64,000 bases of DNA from Saccopteryx bilineata (taxonomy: Eukaryota; Chordata; Mammalia; Chiroptera; Emballonuridae). The translations under genes and the position numbers were made by a program. Of the stretch, positions 1 through 12,104 are shown one piece after another (positions within the stretch are counted from its first letter, which is position 1; each line of letters opens with the position of its first letter). Location: NCBI RefSeq assembly GCF_036850765.1, contig NC_089491.1, forward strand, positions 188,025,520-188,089,519. The letters are read 5' to 3'. The notes beneath the pieces are model-generated. The model was not told where the DNA came from. It made no database searches and saw only the letters and a program-made list of their open reading frames with translations.

Positions 1-1043
1 GAGACAGCCCTGTACTCAGAAAAATTTCCAGGGGCCTTAGAGAGGAAAGTGCAGGGTTTCTGTCACAAACAGGAAATAAAGGCATCATCATTATCACCAT
101 ATCAACTGTGAAAACTACTTCCCTTTTGGGTGTCATGCTCCTAACTTTCCACAACACTACAGGAATACCTTTCACATTCTAATTCTACCATTTCAGAGAC
201 AGATGCCAGTGCAGCAGCCAGTGACTGCTGCCCGGCTGTTTCAATGGGCTCCTCTGTGTGGAAGGACCTTCTGGGTCTAAGCTGGCACCACTGTCAGCTG
301 TGGCATTGCTCAGTGATTCTGCAGGAAACACACCTGGGTTCCTGGAAAGCCATGTGATGGTCTAGCACAGAGTGGAACTGGTCCCCTAGGATGGAAGAAC
401 TGGTTTTCTGGAAGCCCTTCTAGAACCCCTGAGCCATCTCAATGTACAGTGATGGGATTGGGTTATCAAACCAAACTGAAGGGGAGGTTGCTATGAAATG
501 GGGACCTGAGAGCCATGTCGGTGGGTTGATGATTTGCAGCATCAGATCAGAGCAAACCACATAGAATGCCAGAGCTTCCCTACTCAGTCCTTGGTCAAAG
601 GACAGACCCTGTCTGCAGTCCTCCTTGAGACTCGAGGAACAGTGGTCTTTGTCAACTCCAAGGTCATCCTCACCGCACTCCAGAAGGGCATGCTCTTCCA
701 TATTGTCCCATGGGTGCAACAGCTGAATGACAGATTCCAAGATGCCATTTAGGAAAAAAGCAAAACTTGTGTTTACAAGACTGTAGATGATTCACTGTCA
801 TGAGTAGTGTCCGAAAAGCTGCAAACCCTGCAGGGTTTCCCACTGCTCCCCCTTATCCTCTCACGACAGGGACACTGATAATTAAAACCTGCGAATGGGA
901 TAATAGTGACTTCACACTATGTTGACTATGAAGATGATTGTTCCAAAGGCAGTTACTGTTCACAGGTCGCTGGTGTTTGTGTTAAATAGAGTACCACTTG
1001 GTGGCTGATTGAAAGGCGCTTCTCCATATTTTTTTTCCTTTTT
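1..1043. other. Flank below MTUS2; no gene recognised
   Basis: About 1 kb of unique-looking sequence. From mammalian gene order it may be the intergenic gap or 3'UTR facing SLC7A1, but nothing here identifies it. A plus-strand AATAAA is present at 75-80. The two overlapping short open frames at 420-752 match no family I recognise. Confidence 0.4.
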
Positions 1044-1049
1044 TTTATT
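1044..1049 (-). terminator. Candidate polyadenylation signal AATAAA for MTUS2
   Basis: A single AATAAA hexamer read on the minus strand, about 520 nt past the MTUS2 stop. It lies in a T-rich tract that could produce such a hexamer by chance, so it is only a candidate. Confidence 0.3.
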
Positions 1050-1567
1050 TTGGGTAGAAATATTCCTGGGAAGCTGGGTAGAAATGCATTTTCATTTCCC
1101 AATTATTCTTAGGCACAAGTTAGAAAACTGCTGACCTTCACCAAAATATGTCAGCACTTCATGTTATAAAAAATGCATTCCGAACTGCTGCATGTGCAGG
1201 TAGTATATTTAAATATACACACGCGGGTGCAGTATTCAACGATTATTCAGTGTGGGTTTCAAACGGAGCTATTTGTCACTGACCTGAAATTTTGCAGTGA
1301 AAGTTCATCACTCAAGGACAGCTGGCATGTCTTTCTTTTGGCTCTAACTACGGTCAAACATTTGCACATCAGACACTACCTTGAACTTTCCTAAGTGTGA
1401 ATACCAGAACAGGCTCACACCGGGGTCAGGAGAGGACTCCGGGGCATGCCGCTGCGCAGCTACTGAGCATGCGCACAGGGCTTGCTGGCCCACGTGGATC
1501 AACACTCCCTTCAGGTGGAAGCACAGGGTGCAGGAGGAGCCGTGGCTCCAGAGGGCTACGTGGAGGC
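1044..1567 (-). other. MTUS2: Probable MTUS2 3'UTR, short form
   Basis: Sequence immediately downstream of the MTUS2 stop on the minus strand. The first minus-strand AATAAA is at 1044-1049, in a T-rich patch on the plus strand, so a 3'UTR of about 520 nt is possible. No strong GU-rich downstream element is evident and the true UTR could run past the window edge. Proximal parts (1395-1560) are GC-rich. The short open frames here are not convincing. Confidence 0.4.
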
Positions 1568-1781
1568 TCATCTGGTCATTGTGTTGACTTTGGCAGGTGA
1601 GGAGGGCCCGGAGGAGGAGCCGCGGTAAACAGGAGAGGTGGGAGAGAGTTTAACTGGGCTGGTTGGGTCCCCAGTTTGGAGCTTCCAGAGCAGCTCTTCG
1701 TTGGTCCGGCTCAACCTCTTCTTCTCCTGGGTTTCTTTCTCCACGTACTCCTGGAGATTAGCATTTTCCTCTGACAGCTGT
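1568..1781 (-). CDS. MTUS2: MTUS2 terminal coding exon with stop codon
   Basis: This last coding exon on the minus strand follows an acceptor ending CCACGCAG. One base completes the split Arg, then 70 codons and TGA (1568-1570). The first half, [20 protein letters not shown] through [11 protein letters not shown], finishes the coiled coil. The second half is a Ser/Pro-rich tail ([25 protein letters not shown]) typical of MTUS2, with repeated SP/TSP sites that could be phosphorylated by proline-directed kinases (inference). The last nine residues, PAKVNTMTR, differ from the human ending as I remember it, but the stop is at the expected distance. The 3'UTR begins at 1567. Confidence 0.93.
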
Positions 1782-4700
1782 CTGCGTGGGGAGAAGATAC
1801 TGTCAAACAGTAGTCATGCCTGAAGGCCTTAGCTTGAGATTCAGCCAAGGACACAGAGTAAAGGGAGGAGGGACCCACGCCTGCAGGGACAACAGGGATA
1901 GGCTGGCCACCGTCATCCACAATTTCGGTTGAACCACAACTGTCACTTTTCCTGCCAACCCTGAATTGCTCATATCCCGCTGCTCCATCAGGGAAGCAGT
2001 AGACAGAGCAAGGGCCAGAGGCGGAAGAGGGGGGTAGTGCCGGAGGGCTGCCCGGAGGCTTGGAGAGAGTAGAGTGGACAGTAAGACGGCACAGGTACAC
2101 TGAGTGTGAGCCCCAGAGAACAGGGCCACAGTTTGCTTCCTGAGTCCCCAGCATTCAGGCTGGTGCCTGGCACAGTCTCCCAGTGGTGGCTAAGCCCTCG
2201 TAGAGAGAAGTAGCCACTAACTTGCTGTTGAAGCCCCAGATCTTAATTTACTTCACACTAATAGCAGGAGGGGGATGTCTCCACATCTTTCCTTGGAAGT
2301 TGGGGAAACCTCAGAGCAGGGGACCAATATAGAAGCAGTGTCACTTAGGAGCAGCTGCAATGGCAACATACCTTCTCTCTGGCACACTCCATCCCTGCCA
2401 TCCTCTGACCAGGGCCAGCCCTTTACTGCCACAGCCAGGCTGGCCTAGGACGACAGCCCAGCAGCTGCGGGAGGCAGGCATCTGCACTACCGAGCTGACA
2501 GAGCGCAGGGAGGGTTCACACGGCAGTTCCGTTGTGCCTGGGAACACCCATCTGGCAGCTCTCTCCAAAATATCCCTCAAGAATAAACCATTCAGAACCA
2601 GCAGTGGCAGGGCCTCTGCCACATGCTCTTGGAATGTCGGGGAAGCCTCACAATGCAGAGGAGTGAGGTAAATTGGACATTGGGACAGAAACAGAGCCCT
2701 GAGGCTCAAGAGCAAAACTACTTTGTAGGTGACACATGGTTTGTAAGTTTAGACACCCAGGTTGGCCTACCTCGTGACAACCGTATTTTGGTCGATCCTT
2801 GCTTTGAGATCTTCATTCTGCTGCTGGAGAACCTGGATCTTCTCCTCCAGGATAAGGTTCTTTTCTGCCTGCAAAGGGTGCTGTGTTAGGTCTTCAATGG
2901 GGCACTGGAAGGGAGGAGACCAGTGCCCTTGGGGGTTGTTACCAAGAGTGCTCTACAAACCACAGTGTGCAGTCCATTGGTAGGCTGTACAATTAGTTAA
3001 ATGAATGTGGCCAGCATTTTTTTTAACAAAATAAAGCAGAAGAGAAAATACCAGAATGTACTGTATACAGTAAAAATAAGTATTGTTTACATATCTTAGA
3101 TCTATAGTTTTATTTCACATATATTATGCACATGTGTGTATGTATATACTGGAATCCTGTGTAGAATGTATTTTTTTATAGTGAGTGTCCCCAGACCATT
3201 GCCACTATCAGAGATAAGCTGTGATTAGCAGCACCAGGACCTAGTTTGGCTAATGGGTCCCATGGTCCTTCCCAAAGGGTCCCTGTGCTGCAGGCACCAC
3301 CCTCCTTGGCTGGGCATGCACGCACCCTATGACATTCCCAATGAATGGAGAGATGGAAGTATAACGTGGACACATTTTTCCTTCGGAGGCCTTGGGCAGC
3401 CAGGAACTCAGAGCACAAGACCAGCTTGGCACATTACCAGAGAACTGTACCATCCTGCCTCTCAGTGTATGCCATTCTCTGTTGGAGGGTCTGCAGAGCC
3501 TGAGGCTGAGCTGAAGGACAGTTCCATTCCAATATGAAATTTTAAATAAATAATTTTTTAAAAGAATGTGACAAAGTCACGATTAGTGTCGTTAATATTT
3601 AAAGAAGACGACCACTTCTCCAGGAATAAGGGTTAAGAATTAGAGGGACTGGCCTCTGTCCCTGTTCTTCAGCACAACACTTTCACCCCAGCCCCCTCTG
3701 CGCTCCCAGGGAGTGGGAAGTGGTTAAAACCCTTTTCTCCAGGGGTTTCTGGAATGAGAAGTTATGCATGCCTACAGAAAGCATGGGGCATGGCCCAAAG
3801 CAGCTACTGGACCCCAGAACTTGTGGGTTATCAAACAACTGGATGCGAATGGCCCAGCCTGGAAGGAGGAGGTGTGCTGTCCCCACTTTGGCCAGATTAC
3901 AGGTAGGGCTGGGAGGGTCGGGCTCTGTCCGAGAGGCTCCCACTGTCTCAGCTGTAGTCTTGCTGGAAGCTCTGGGCTGCTGAATGGTTCCAGGTGGCCA
4001 AAGTTAGCCAGGATGCTGATAACAGACACTCATCCCCAGGTCAGCCCCGGTAACTGACAAACACCTCGTAAATGATAAGAGATGCCTGTAAAAAGGGACA
4101 CTACTAGATAAGAGGGGCATGACAGCTGGATGCAACATGTGTTCCTCCATCAGCTCCTGGTTGTCACAAACCAGCCTCAAGGGTATTTCAGAGACAAACA
4201 GAGAACTTGAAAAGTTAGACCCGCTGACCCATTACTGAGCTGGTAAGTTAAAGATGATCTAACCAAAAGAAAGTGGGACATAAAGCATGGGTGCGTATGA
4301 GGGGGTTGGTGTGGTGTGCACGTGTTCAGAGAAGCTCTGGAAAGCGTTTACAGTGCTAGAACTGTATTTTAATTTTTGTATTTTTGTTTATCTTAACATT
4401 TCTTACCATGTGCATGTTTTCCTTCTATATTATCAAAAGTTTGTTTTACCTATAACAAACAAAAATAAGGATCTATCTGGAGCCTTGGGCCAAGTTCACA
4501 TCAGGATGATACCTTCTTGGAAACAGGCTTCTCTGCTACTAACTTCAGACACCTATCTCCAACTCTAGCTCTGGCATGGCCCTGTGCCTACAGGTAGGGA
4601 ACTCTGGGGTGCTCTGTTCCCCCAAAGGAGTACCCTTTGCTGGCTGGTGGGAGCCAGGCTGAAAGGTGCGGTGGAGAGCATGGTGAGAGCACTGGGCTGG

Positions 4701-5139
4701 GGCTCCCGCCAGCGCTTGGCTACTGATCTGCTCTGGGTAAGATGTCCTGTCCCCAGGCCTCCCTCTCCAACCTGTGATAGGAGGCTCCTGGAGGCACTTC
4801 CTTCCCAGCTCTGCTGTAGGAGTTAAGCACAAATGCACGGAAGTGCTCTGCATGGTGTCTGCTCTGCTTGTCTATGCTGGCTCACCGCCCTCTCCCCCCA
4901 GGCAGGAGTGATGAAACAGCACTTTGGAGGAGGGCTGGGGATGGAGACAGGCAATGAGGAGGGCTCCAGAGTTGTACAAAACAAGGCCACCTCTGAGATT
5001 CCTCATCAGAACTCCTGGCTTCCTAAGAAAAGCTCTGAGATTCATCAATGGGATTTTTCACTCAGGTGGAAGCAACAGGCTAAGTGCCCACATCCCAAAC
5101 AGTGTTCGTGTTGACATCAATGATGACAGACTGACTCAC
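1782..5139. other. MTUS2 introns around the penultimate exon; no other feature seen
   Basis: Intronic sequence of 1782-2770 and 2869-5139, interrupted only by the exon at 2771-2868. It is mixed-composition, largely unique-looking sequence with an AT-rich part at 3000-3180. I see no recognisable gene or repeat. Confidence 0.5.
2771..2868 (-). CDS. MTUS2: MTUS2 penultimate coding exon (coiled coil)
   Basis: This 98-bp minus-strand exon has an acceptor ending CTTTGCAG and a donor CGAG/GTAGGC. It carries 32 codons plus two bases: [20 protein letters not shown], then [12 protein letters not shown], with the last two bases giving a split Arg codon completed by the terminal exon. This leucine/glutamine heptad region is near the end of the MTUS2 coiled coil. 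The frame is open and boundary phases match both neighbours. Confidence 0.93.
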
Positions 5140-5259
5140 CAGTTTTTCCAGCACAATAATCTTCTTTTCCTGCTGGTGTATTTGCTGATTCTTCATCTCT
5201 AATACCTGCTTCAGACTCTTCATGTCTGCTTCCAAGTGTTGATAGGGAGCCAGTGCAAC
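5140..5259 (-). CDS. MTUS2: MTUS2 coding exon (coiled coil)
   Basis: This 120-bp, 40-codon minus-strand exon has an acceptor ending CCCTGCAG and a strong donor CTG/GTGAGT. The translation starts [20 protein letters not shown] and ends with KKIIVLEKL. The central [13 protein letters not shown] segment is characteristic of the MTUS family, and the ALAPYQHLE start is specific to MTUS2 as I recall it. Both ends are phase 0. The exon lies 120 bp above an (AG)n tract and about 520 bp below a mariner insertion at 5783. Confidence 0.93.
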
Positions 5260-5373
5260 CTGCAGGGGCAAAGAACAGCAAGCTACTGACCTAGTCTGGC
5301 AGAGGCCAGTGTTCACCAAGGTCATGGGCTACACTAAAGCTAGTCTTCTTCAACAAGCTGCCCAGTAGACATT

Positions 5374-5395
5374 AGAGAGAGAGAGAGAGAGAGAA
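5374..5395. repeat. (AG)n microsatellite
   Basis: An uninterrupted AG dinucleotide run of about 22 bp in the MTUS2 intron just above the exon at 5140-5259. Confidence 0.9.
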
Positions 5396-5782
5396 AGGGA
5401 GAGAACAGGAGCTCACAGCCTTCCCTGGGAAGTCCACTTGTTTCTCATTGGAAATGCAACTAAAAATCCAGTTCCTCTGGGGGGAAAAGAGAGGAAGCCA
5501 CTGGCCCTGAAGAGTCTGGATGCTGGAATGGCTAGCTCCTACCAGCCCATCCTTGAACGGGAACTCATGGGGTAAAAGGAGTCAATTCAACATTGGTTTT
5601 CAACAGTCATGCAGACCACTTAATTCAACAGACTGGTGGGGTTTGCAAGTCCCACCTGTACCAATGTGAGAGTCCTCCATCCCAGCGAAGGACAGGAGAA
5701 AAGTGGTTTAAAAAGTAGAAAAGGCATTTTAGAAAGAGAAATGTTAGAATGAGATTGCCAGATGTAACAAAAAGATGATATA

Positions 5783-6385
5783 TAGTGTGTCCGTAAAGTC
5801 ATGGTGCACTTTTGACCGGTCACAGGAAAACAACAAAAGATGATAGAAATGTGAAGTCTGCACCAAATAAAAGGAAAACTCTCCCAGTTTCATACCTATT
5901 CAGTGCAGTTCGATGTGGGCTCACGCACAGATTTTTAGGGCTCCTTAGGTAGCTATCCCGTATAGCCTCTACAGACTCGTCACTGACTGATGGCCTACCA
6001 GAACGGGGTTTCTCCACCAAACTGCTGGTTTCCTTCAACTGCTTATCCCACCGAGTAATGTTATTCCTATGTGGTGGCGCTTCGTTATAAACGCGCCGAT
6101 ATTCAGATATTCACGTTGCACTTTGGTCACGGATTCAAATTCAGCGAGCCACAGAGCACACTGAACTCTCTTGTGTACCATCCACATCTCGACTGGCATG
6201 GCCATGGGCTGCTCTGCTGTATACACGGTGTTACATCATCATCTGCACATGCGTACATGCTGCCACATCATCCTACAGAAACTGGGAGGATTTTCCTTTT
6301 ATTGGTGCAGATTTCACATTTCTATCATCTTTTGTTGCTTTCCTGTGATCAGTCAAAAGTGCACCATGACTTTACGGACACACTG
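5783..6385 (-). mobile_element. Internally deleted Tc1/mariner transposon
   Basis: The 603-bp element is bounded by long imperfect terminal inverted repeats (about 70 bp, beginning AGTGTGTCCGTAAAGTCATGG on the left and matching the reverse complement on the right). It is flanked by TA on both sides, the mariner target duplication. The interior encodes, on the minus strand, broken N-terminal transposase helix-turn-helix segments: one around 6226-6035 and, in another frame, one with KPRSGRPSVSDESVEAIRDS around 6020-5940. The catalytic DDE/D domain is missing, so it is non-autonomous. Position is intronic between MTUS2 exons 7323 and 5140. Confidence 0.85.
5820..6226 (-). pseudogene. Mariner transposase N-terminal fragment (frameshifted)
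   Basis: Minus-strand frames inside the mariner element encode paired helix-turn-helix-like segments. The first (from 6226) contains ALWLAEFESVTKVQREYLN. The second (from 6038) contains a GRPSVSDESVEAIRDSYL motif typical of the linker and second helix-turn-helix in mariner-family transposases. The two lie in different frames and the DDD catalytic core is absent. No function is expected. Confidence 0.7.
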
Positions 6386-7322
6386 TATATATGAAGTTTA
6401 AATTTCAGATAACTTTTTTAAAGTAAAGGGACATATTTATAATAAGTTCACTTATCTGTAATTCAGATTTGACTGGGTGTAATGTTTTATCTGGCAACCC
6501 TACATCAGAGGGAAGGAATTTTGCCAGCTTTTCTAGAAAAATGTCCCTTCATCTTGCTCACTTGGGCTCCAGTGCCTCCATGCCCGCCAGGTGGAGGTGG
6601 GCAAGGACAGGGAAGGTGGGTCTGACCAGTGCAAGGGGGCAGGCTGAGCTCATCACAGGAGCTCAGAGACTGTGACTGGGGAGCAGTGTGTGTAAAGCCA
6701 GTGACCGGTGGCTGAGGCCAGGCAGGTTCACATTGGATTCGGGTAGACGGTAGAGGAACTGTGGAGCCAGAAAGTGTCAGGCCATTCTTGTTTATTGGAG
6801 GCTCGCAGAGACAGGTGAGCAAATAGGCAACAAAAGGAAAAGGGCTAATAAACAAAGGGAAATCTGCTTTTTGGAGTGGAGGGCAAGGGATTAGGAAAAC
6901 CGCACCTCATGGTGGCGGCTGAGGGAGTCAGGATCACACCTCGCAGTGGTGGGAGAGCAATCTGGGAGAATCGCTATTGAGGAAAAGCAGCCATAGGACA
7001 CACATGTGGCTTTCTGCCATGGGCTCATGTGCTAATTGTGCACAGTGCTTGCAGCCAGGAAACCAGCGAGCGAGCCTAACACAGCTGTTTTCCCAGAGTG
7101 TGCGATGTGGCAGGAATAAGACTGAGGTGGAGGAGCCCACAGCTGTCCTGTCTCAGAAGAGAGGCACTGACATATTTAAAATCCTAGGGAGGCCCCGACT
7201 GCTGTCATTTCGTGGCAGGTTAGCACAAGGCCCTGCCCCTGGGGAGGATGCTAAGGCAGCCACATGGCTTCCTGGGCAGAGGCTCCACAGAGCCCCTACT
7301 CCCGCCCGGAGAGCCCCACTAC
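6386..7322. other. MTUS2 intron, no feature seen
   Basis: Unique-looking GC-moderate intron between the mariner and the next exon. No repeat or gene recognised. Confidence 0.5.
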
Positions 7323-7421
7323 CTCCAGCTGCTCCTCAGTGTTTTTCCTCAAAGCCTCCTCGAAGCGTTTGGCTCGGTCCCGCAGAGACTGGCTCTGGAA
7401 GGTCAGCGTGTCCACCTGGTC
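7323..7421 (-). CDS. MTUS2: MTUS2 coding exon (coiled coil)
   Basis: This 99-bp minus-strand exon of exactly 33 codons has an acceptor ending ACTTGCAG and a donor GAG/GTAGTG. The peptide begins [20 protein letters not shown] and continues [13 protein letters not shown], a highly conserved part of the MTUS2 coiled coil. Both boundaries are phase 0, so skipping this exon would keep the frame. CpG and GC content are higher than in the surrounding intron, as expected for coding sequence. Confidence 0.92.
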
Positions 7422-7992
7422 CTGCAAGTAACAACAGCAAGAGTCCAGCTCAGTCCACTGCAGCTGCTACAGCCTGAGAGCTGTGATAAGATGCTCTGTG
7501 TAAAACGCCCAGCCCAGGCTGGGGTGTGAATGACAGCGCCATGTCCTGGCCTCCCATAGTGGCAGGGCCTGTCCCCAACTTCTTGTTGCCCCCACCCCAT
7601 CTTCCCCCAGCTCGCCTGCCAGCTCCCTCTCATTCCAGGGTCACTTCTAGCCTCCACTCGGCCTCCCTGGGGCTCAAGGCTGGTGTGCATGTCCCTGAAG
7701 TGAGCTGAGTCTGTGCTCCCTTTTTAGACCATCTGTCCCCTCTGCTCAGACCCTCTGTTTAGACCATGCTCCTGGCTCCTAGGACACACCAGCCACAGGG
7801 CCGCCCACTGCATCAGACTGAAGGGAGACAGACTGAGGTGCACATCACCTGTCCCTGGCTCACCTCTGCCTGGCAAACCCAGCAATGACTGATCACCAAA
7901 GCTCTCCACCCGTTGAACCATTTCTGTAACATTAGAACCTATGGTCTTCTGACGAAGAGAAATGGGCTCTCCACTCAACACAAGGAGTAGGC

Positions 7993-8308
7993 CAGGGGTT
8001 GGGAACCTATGGCTCATGAGCCAGATGTGGCTCTTTTGATGGCTGCATCTGGCTTGAGGACAAATCTTTAATAAAAAAAATAATAACAAAAATATAAAAC
8101 ATTCTCATGTATTACAATGCATTCATTTCCTACCGCTCATGTTCATGGTTGTGGGTGGCTGGAGCCAATCACAGCTGCCTCTGGGCAACACCAAATTTTT
8201 ATTGGATAATGCCTAACATACATGGGTCATTGTATGGCTCTCATGGAATTACATTTTAAAATATGTGGCGTTCGTGGCTCTCTCAGCCAAAAAGGTTCCC
8301 GACCCCTA
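7993..8308. mobile_element. Non-autonomous hAT element, family A
   Basis: This 316-bp element has termini CAGGGGTTGGGAACC and an inverted GGTTCCCGACCCCT. It is flanked by related 8-bp sequences (GAGTAGGC and AGCTAGGC). Its ends match those of the transposase-bearing copy at 18569-21478, so it looks like an internal-deletion derivative mobilised by that family. It has no coding capacity. Confidence 0.85.
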
Positions 8309-9029
8309 AGCTAGGCATTGTAAATTATGCGGTTCTACACAAAATACTGCAATGTATGAAGTGCTTGGTTTCACCGCTTTCTTCACCATAGCAGACGACC
8401 TGGTTTGGCAAACCATCCTTGGCAGGTTTCTCATCCTTTATTTTTGTTTGTTCTTTTCCAGTTACTTCCATTTCATTTTTGAGAAACAAAAAACCCCACA
8501 ATGCCATCAAATGTAAAAACTGGTGCATTCGGCAATGAGATTGTCAGTGGGAGTTTGTAACCGTCAGGGCGTGGCAAGCTTAGGTCAGAGACCTGGGCAG
8601 CCCCGCAGGGTGCAGCAGACGGGGCAGTAGCCTTCTAGAACATGACCACCAACATGTCTAGGTCACCACAGAGCTCCTGCACCAACTTTGCCAGTGCCAT
8701 CAGGGGAAGCATTTCTTTCAAGCCTTTTTCCATTAAAAATCAGAACAGCAAAAAACTGTTCAAATACCACCTAGGATGGACCTCAAATGTCAAACTGTGG
8801 TTTTTCTACCTTGTTTACCATGACTCAAAAACAACTCATGGGCACACATGGGTACGTGGCAATCACACAGCACACAGACTGTGGTCCAGTGTGGTTTGGC
8901 TCCTATATGTCAAGTAAGCGGTACAAAGACCCAACTGGTGACCTGGCCCAACACTGGACATGTAGGATCTAACCAGTGACATGATAATAATAGTGATGAT
9001 GATAATAAAATAAACATAACAAGTAATAT
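8309..9029. other. MTUS2 intron, no feature seen
   Basis: No repeat or gene recognised between the hAT derivative and the MIR. Confidence 0.45.
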
Positions 9030-9290
9030 TGTATGTAACTATTAGAATAGCAATAGCTGCTACTTACCAGCATTTGCCATGAGCCAACCTAGTGCTGCAC
9101 ACTTTACACACATTCCTTCCTTTAATCTGCTTGCTCCTGGAGGAAGTTACTGCTATTGTCACCACTTCACAGACGAGTAAGCTGAGGCTCACAGAGCTTA
9201 GGCATTGTCTAAGATTTTAAAGTTGGTAAGTGGGGGTGCCATGGGGATTTAAACCCAAGAGTTCAGATCTCTTACCACCAAGCCTGTTTG
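9030..9290 (+). repeat. MIR SINE (ancient)
   Basis: A degraded but recognisable MIR. It shows the core with 'TGAGCCAACCTAGTGCTGCA' followed by a TTTAATC-like stretch, a 'GTAAGCTGAGGCTCACAGAG' segment, and the downstream 'GTAAGTGGGGGTGCC' and 'TTTAAACCCAAGAG' parts, in consensus order on the plus strand. Confidence 0.8.
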
Positions 9291-10539
9291 TCTAGCTGCC
9301 TGTGGCTTGAGGAAGTTGGCTTGAGCAACACCATCCTCCTTGCCCCAAACAACCTCCGTCCCAAATGGATTCTGCTCATGGGGCATCACAGCTAAAATAT
9401 GTGTGATGACAGGCAGAATGAAGACCCACTCACAGATGAAACAAAACTCTGCCTTCTTTGTGGTTCTGGGCTGGATGGGTTTCTGTCACATCACCGTCTG
9501 GCTTTCAATTTCCTGGACTGACTTCCCCAAAGACAGCACGCATAATGGCACAAGAGGTGGGTGCACGAGCAAGGCAGTCTGGGCAAACCTGCCAAGGCTA
9601 AGTCACGTGAGGACTGTGTATTGCAAGCTCCTCCGTGGGTTGGTGGTGGGCTCCCTGCAGGCTATATCCATTTAGACAGCCTGTGTTATCATGTGACATT
9701 GGTAACTGCACAGTCCTGGGGTCTTTCTGGGCAGGACCACTTCTGTGCAGTGAACTCTGCCTGGGGAAATGAGCCATTGGAGAAGCAAAACCCCTGGCTT
9801 TGTGTCAGTCATGGTAACCAAGGGACAGTCACTGTTATTGTCATCACAATGTCCACATGTCAGTGCCCCTGATATTTAAAAAATAATCTTGCTGTGATGA
9901 GGATGTCCACAGCTGGGAACAGAATCAGGGCCACCAACTTGACCCTAGCTCCCCAGGCAGCTCCTCCCCGGGGCTGTGGGGTCGTCATCTTTCCACAAAG
10001 CAGCTGGCCTGGGTCTCTGGAAGGCCGGAGGCAGGATCCAGCGAACTCCTGTTGGAGGTCAGAAGGATCCAGGCGGCACCCTGGAATCTGAAACTCACAT
10101 TTTCTGTAGGTCGGCAGTGGAAGGCAGAGGAGCTTCCTTCTTCCCTCCAATCTCCAGGTGATTAAAGTCCTTTTTCCAATTCCCAGGCAGGCCCCATGGC
10201 TTCTGCCCTTCACAGCTCTCCTCACTCCACTCCCCAGCCCAGAATGCTCTTCCCCCATCCTCCCCTTCCTCTCACAGCTCAGCGACCCCTCTGGCCACAG
10301 CAGGTGGGCAGCAATCTCGGAACTTCCAGAGTGCTTGCCAACGGCAGTATTTACTTGGTACAAGTGTGTATTACCTTTTGTGGCTGTCTGCCACTGTTTG
10401 TGTCACACCTCTCTGAGTAGACAGTAAATTCCTTAGGGCAGGAAGAAGTTCCTTCCTAGCACAGGTGCTAGATAAATGACTGTGGACAGGACTAATGGTG
10501 CTGCCATGAGTTGGACATCAGAGCTAAGGAGATATTAAC
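9291..10539. other. MTUS2 intron, no feature seen
   Basis: About 1.25 kb of intron between the MIR and the exon at 10540. A minus-strand open frame of 167 codons (9860-10363) has no recognisable domain and probably arises by chance in GC-rich sequence. Confidence 0.45.
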
Positions 10540-10613
10540 CTGTAATGACAGCCGCAGCTTTTCAAAATTGTCTTCCAATTCTTTCTTTTCAAGCTCGTGG
10601 GTAGACATCAATT
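10540..10613 (-). CDS. MTUS2: MTUS2 coding exon (coiled coil)
   Basis: This 74-bp minus-strand exon lies between an acceptor ending TCTCTAG and a donor ACAG/GTTAAT. Two bases complete the split Glu codon, then 24 codons encode [18 protein letters not shown] followed by LRLSLQ. This is colinear with the MTUS2 coiled coil and leaves phase 0 for the next exon. It is the shortest exon found and would be missed by a simple open-frame scan. The sequence is uninterrupted and heptad-like. Confidence 0.9.
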
Positions 10614-12104
10614 CTAGAGAGAAGACATCAAATTGTTAAGTTGGCCTTTCTTCTGAAAGGGATCAAACGAGACCCTTTTGCCAGACTACATGGAAGACCA
10701 GGTGACTAAAGGATAAGGGGACACAGTAGTGTCAAGCCTAAAGAAACCTCTCCATTACTTTGGAGTTGTGTGTGTTGTTATTTAGAAGAGAAAGAAAGTG
10801 GAAGGGAATTGGAGAAAGGGAGAGACAATGAGGAAAAGAGTAAATACGGAGAAGCAAACAGTACGTGTGTGCACACGCGCACACACACAAACACACTCTT
10901 GTCTATACCCTGCTCTCCCACCATCCTGACCAACTCAGAGTCTCCATCCACAGTCCTCATTGATTCTCCAGGTTTCCTAGTGGTAGAACAACTGGGTGGT
11001 CAATATTAAGTCTCCATCTCTTTCTCCTCTCAGGTCACTCTTTCCACCACAAAGCAGCCATCTGGGCTGAAGGAGGGAGGTTTCAGGGTCAGGGGCGCCG
11101 CTGGCAGCCACCATGCTGCCTGGGCTCACTGCAGAAGATGGGTGAACAGGGCCAGGGCTGTGTCTGCAGGGCTTCTGAACCATATTCGGAAACCACAGAC
11201 CTCTAGGATTTGCTTGAGCAAAGAGTTGATAGGAAGACACCCAGGCAGGAGGGAGGACTAATTGGATTGGTTCCTCTTGGAGAGTTTGGAAACATTCTAT
11301 TCTGTCCAAAATGTCATTCCAGTAATAATTTGCAAATTAGGCAGAAAGAGGTGTCATGTTAGACTTATTAAGCAAAAGGATTCTATTTCCTCCAGATGGG
11401 AACAGTCTTATTAGCTGAGTGAAACCCATCTCATTATGACTACACAAGCAATTTGTTTGCATGCTATAACTGGAGGGAGGAAAGGTCTCATTAGTCAGCT
11501 CAGGTCACACATGCTTCATACAAAAGTGCACTAGAGACCAACAATTATCATTCTGGCTGGCCAGAGCTGCAATTAGGAAAAAAATTGTGGTTTCCATTGA
11601 TCCAGATCTTCCAGCTAATGATGCTGAAGGTCTCTCTCTAAGAAATCCAGTTGTTACAGCAGAAATTTTTATTTGGGGAAAAAGTTTGTGCGATTTCATT
11701 AACATGAAATGATGTGGCCTTCTGTCTACCTGCCTCTCTCTAAGTGATTCGTTTTAACAGCCATTGCTACTATTATATACATTATATATCATTCAAAGGC
11801 CTTGGATGCTAGCATCTAAGCAAGGCTTTGCTAGTAATGAAAACCTACCAGGTCTGTTTATATGAAAATCCAGGAACGAAAGGCAATACTGGCTTCCATT
11901 CATAACCCCTGCTCAAAGCATTCTTCTATAGCACAGTAACTGATGGGCCAGAGGGTATTCTCAGATGACCCCAATACCCTAAGATAAGATGGTTGATATC
12001 TATTCTGGACATGGTATAAACCATGGCTAATATCTATATACCCATGATGTATTTACTTATTTTAAGGTCATGACACTCTGTCCTATACTCAACCCTGCTT
12101 TAAG
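10614..12104. other. MTUS2 intron, no clear feature
   Basis: AT-rich intron with a short (CA)n-like patch around 10870-10900. Old repeats may be present but I cannot name them. Confidence 0.4.

Noticed and set aside
420..752. Overlapping open frames of 106 aa (minus) and 72 aa (plus) downstream of MTUS2
   Set aside because: No recognisable domain. The plus frame reads smoothly, but frames immediately downstream are broken and I could not assign it to any family.
9860..10363. 167-aa minus-strand open frame
   Set aside because: Overlaps other open frames on the plus strand, with no motifs; likely chance in GC-rich intron.
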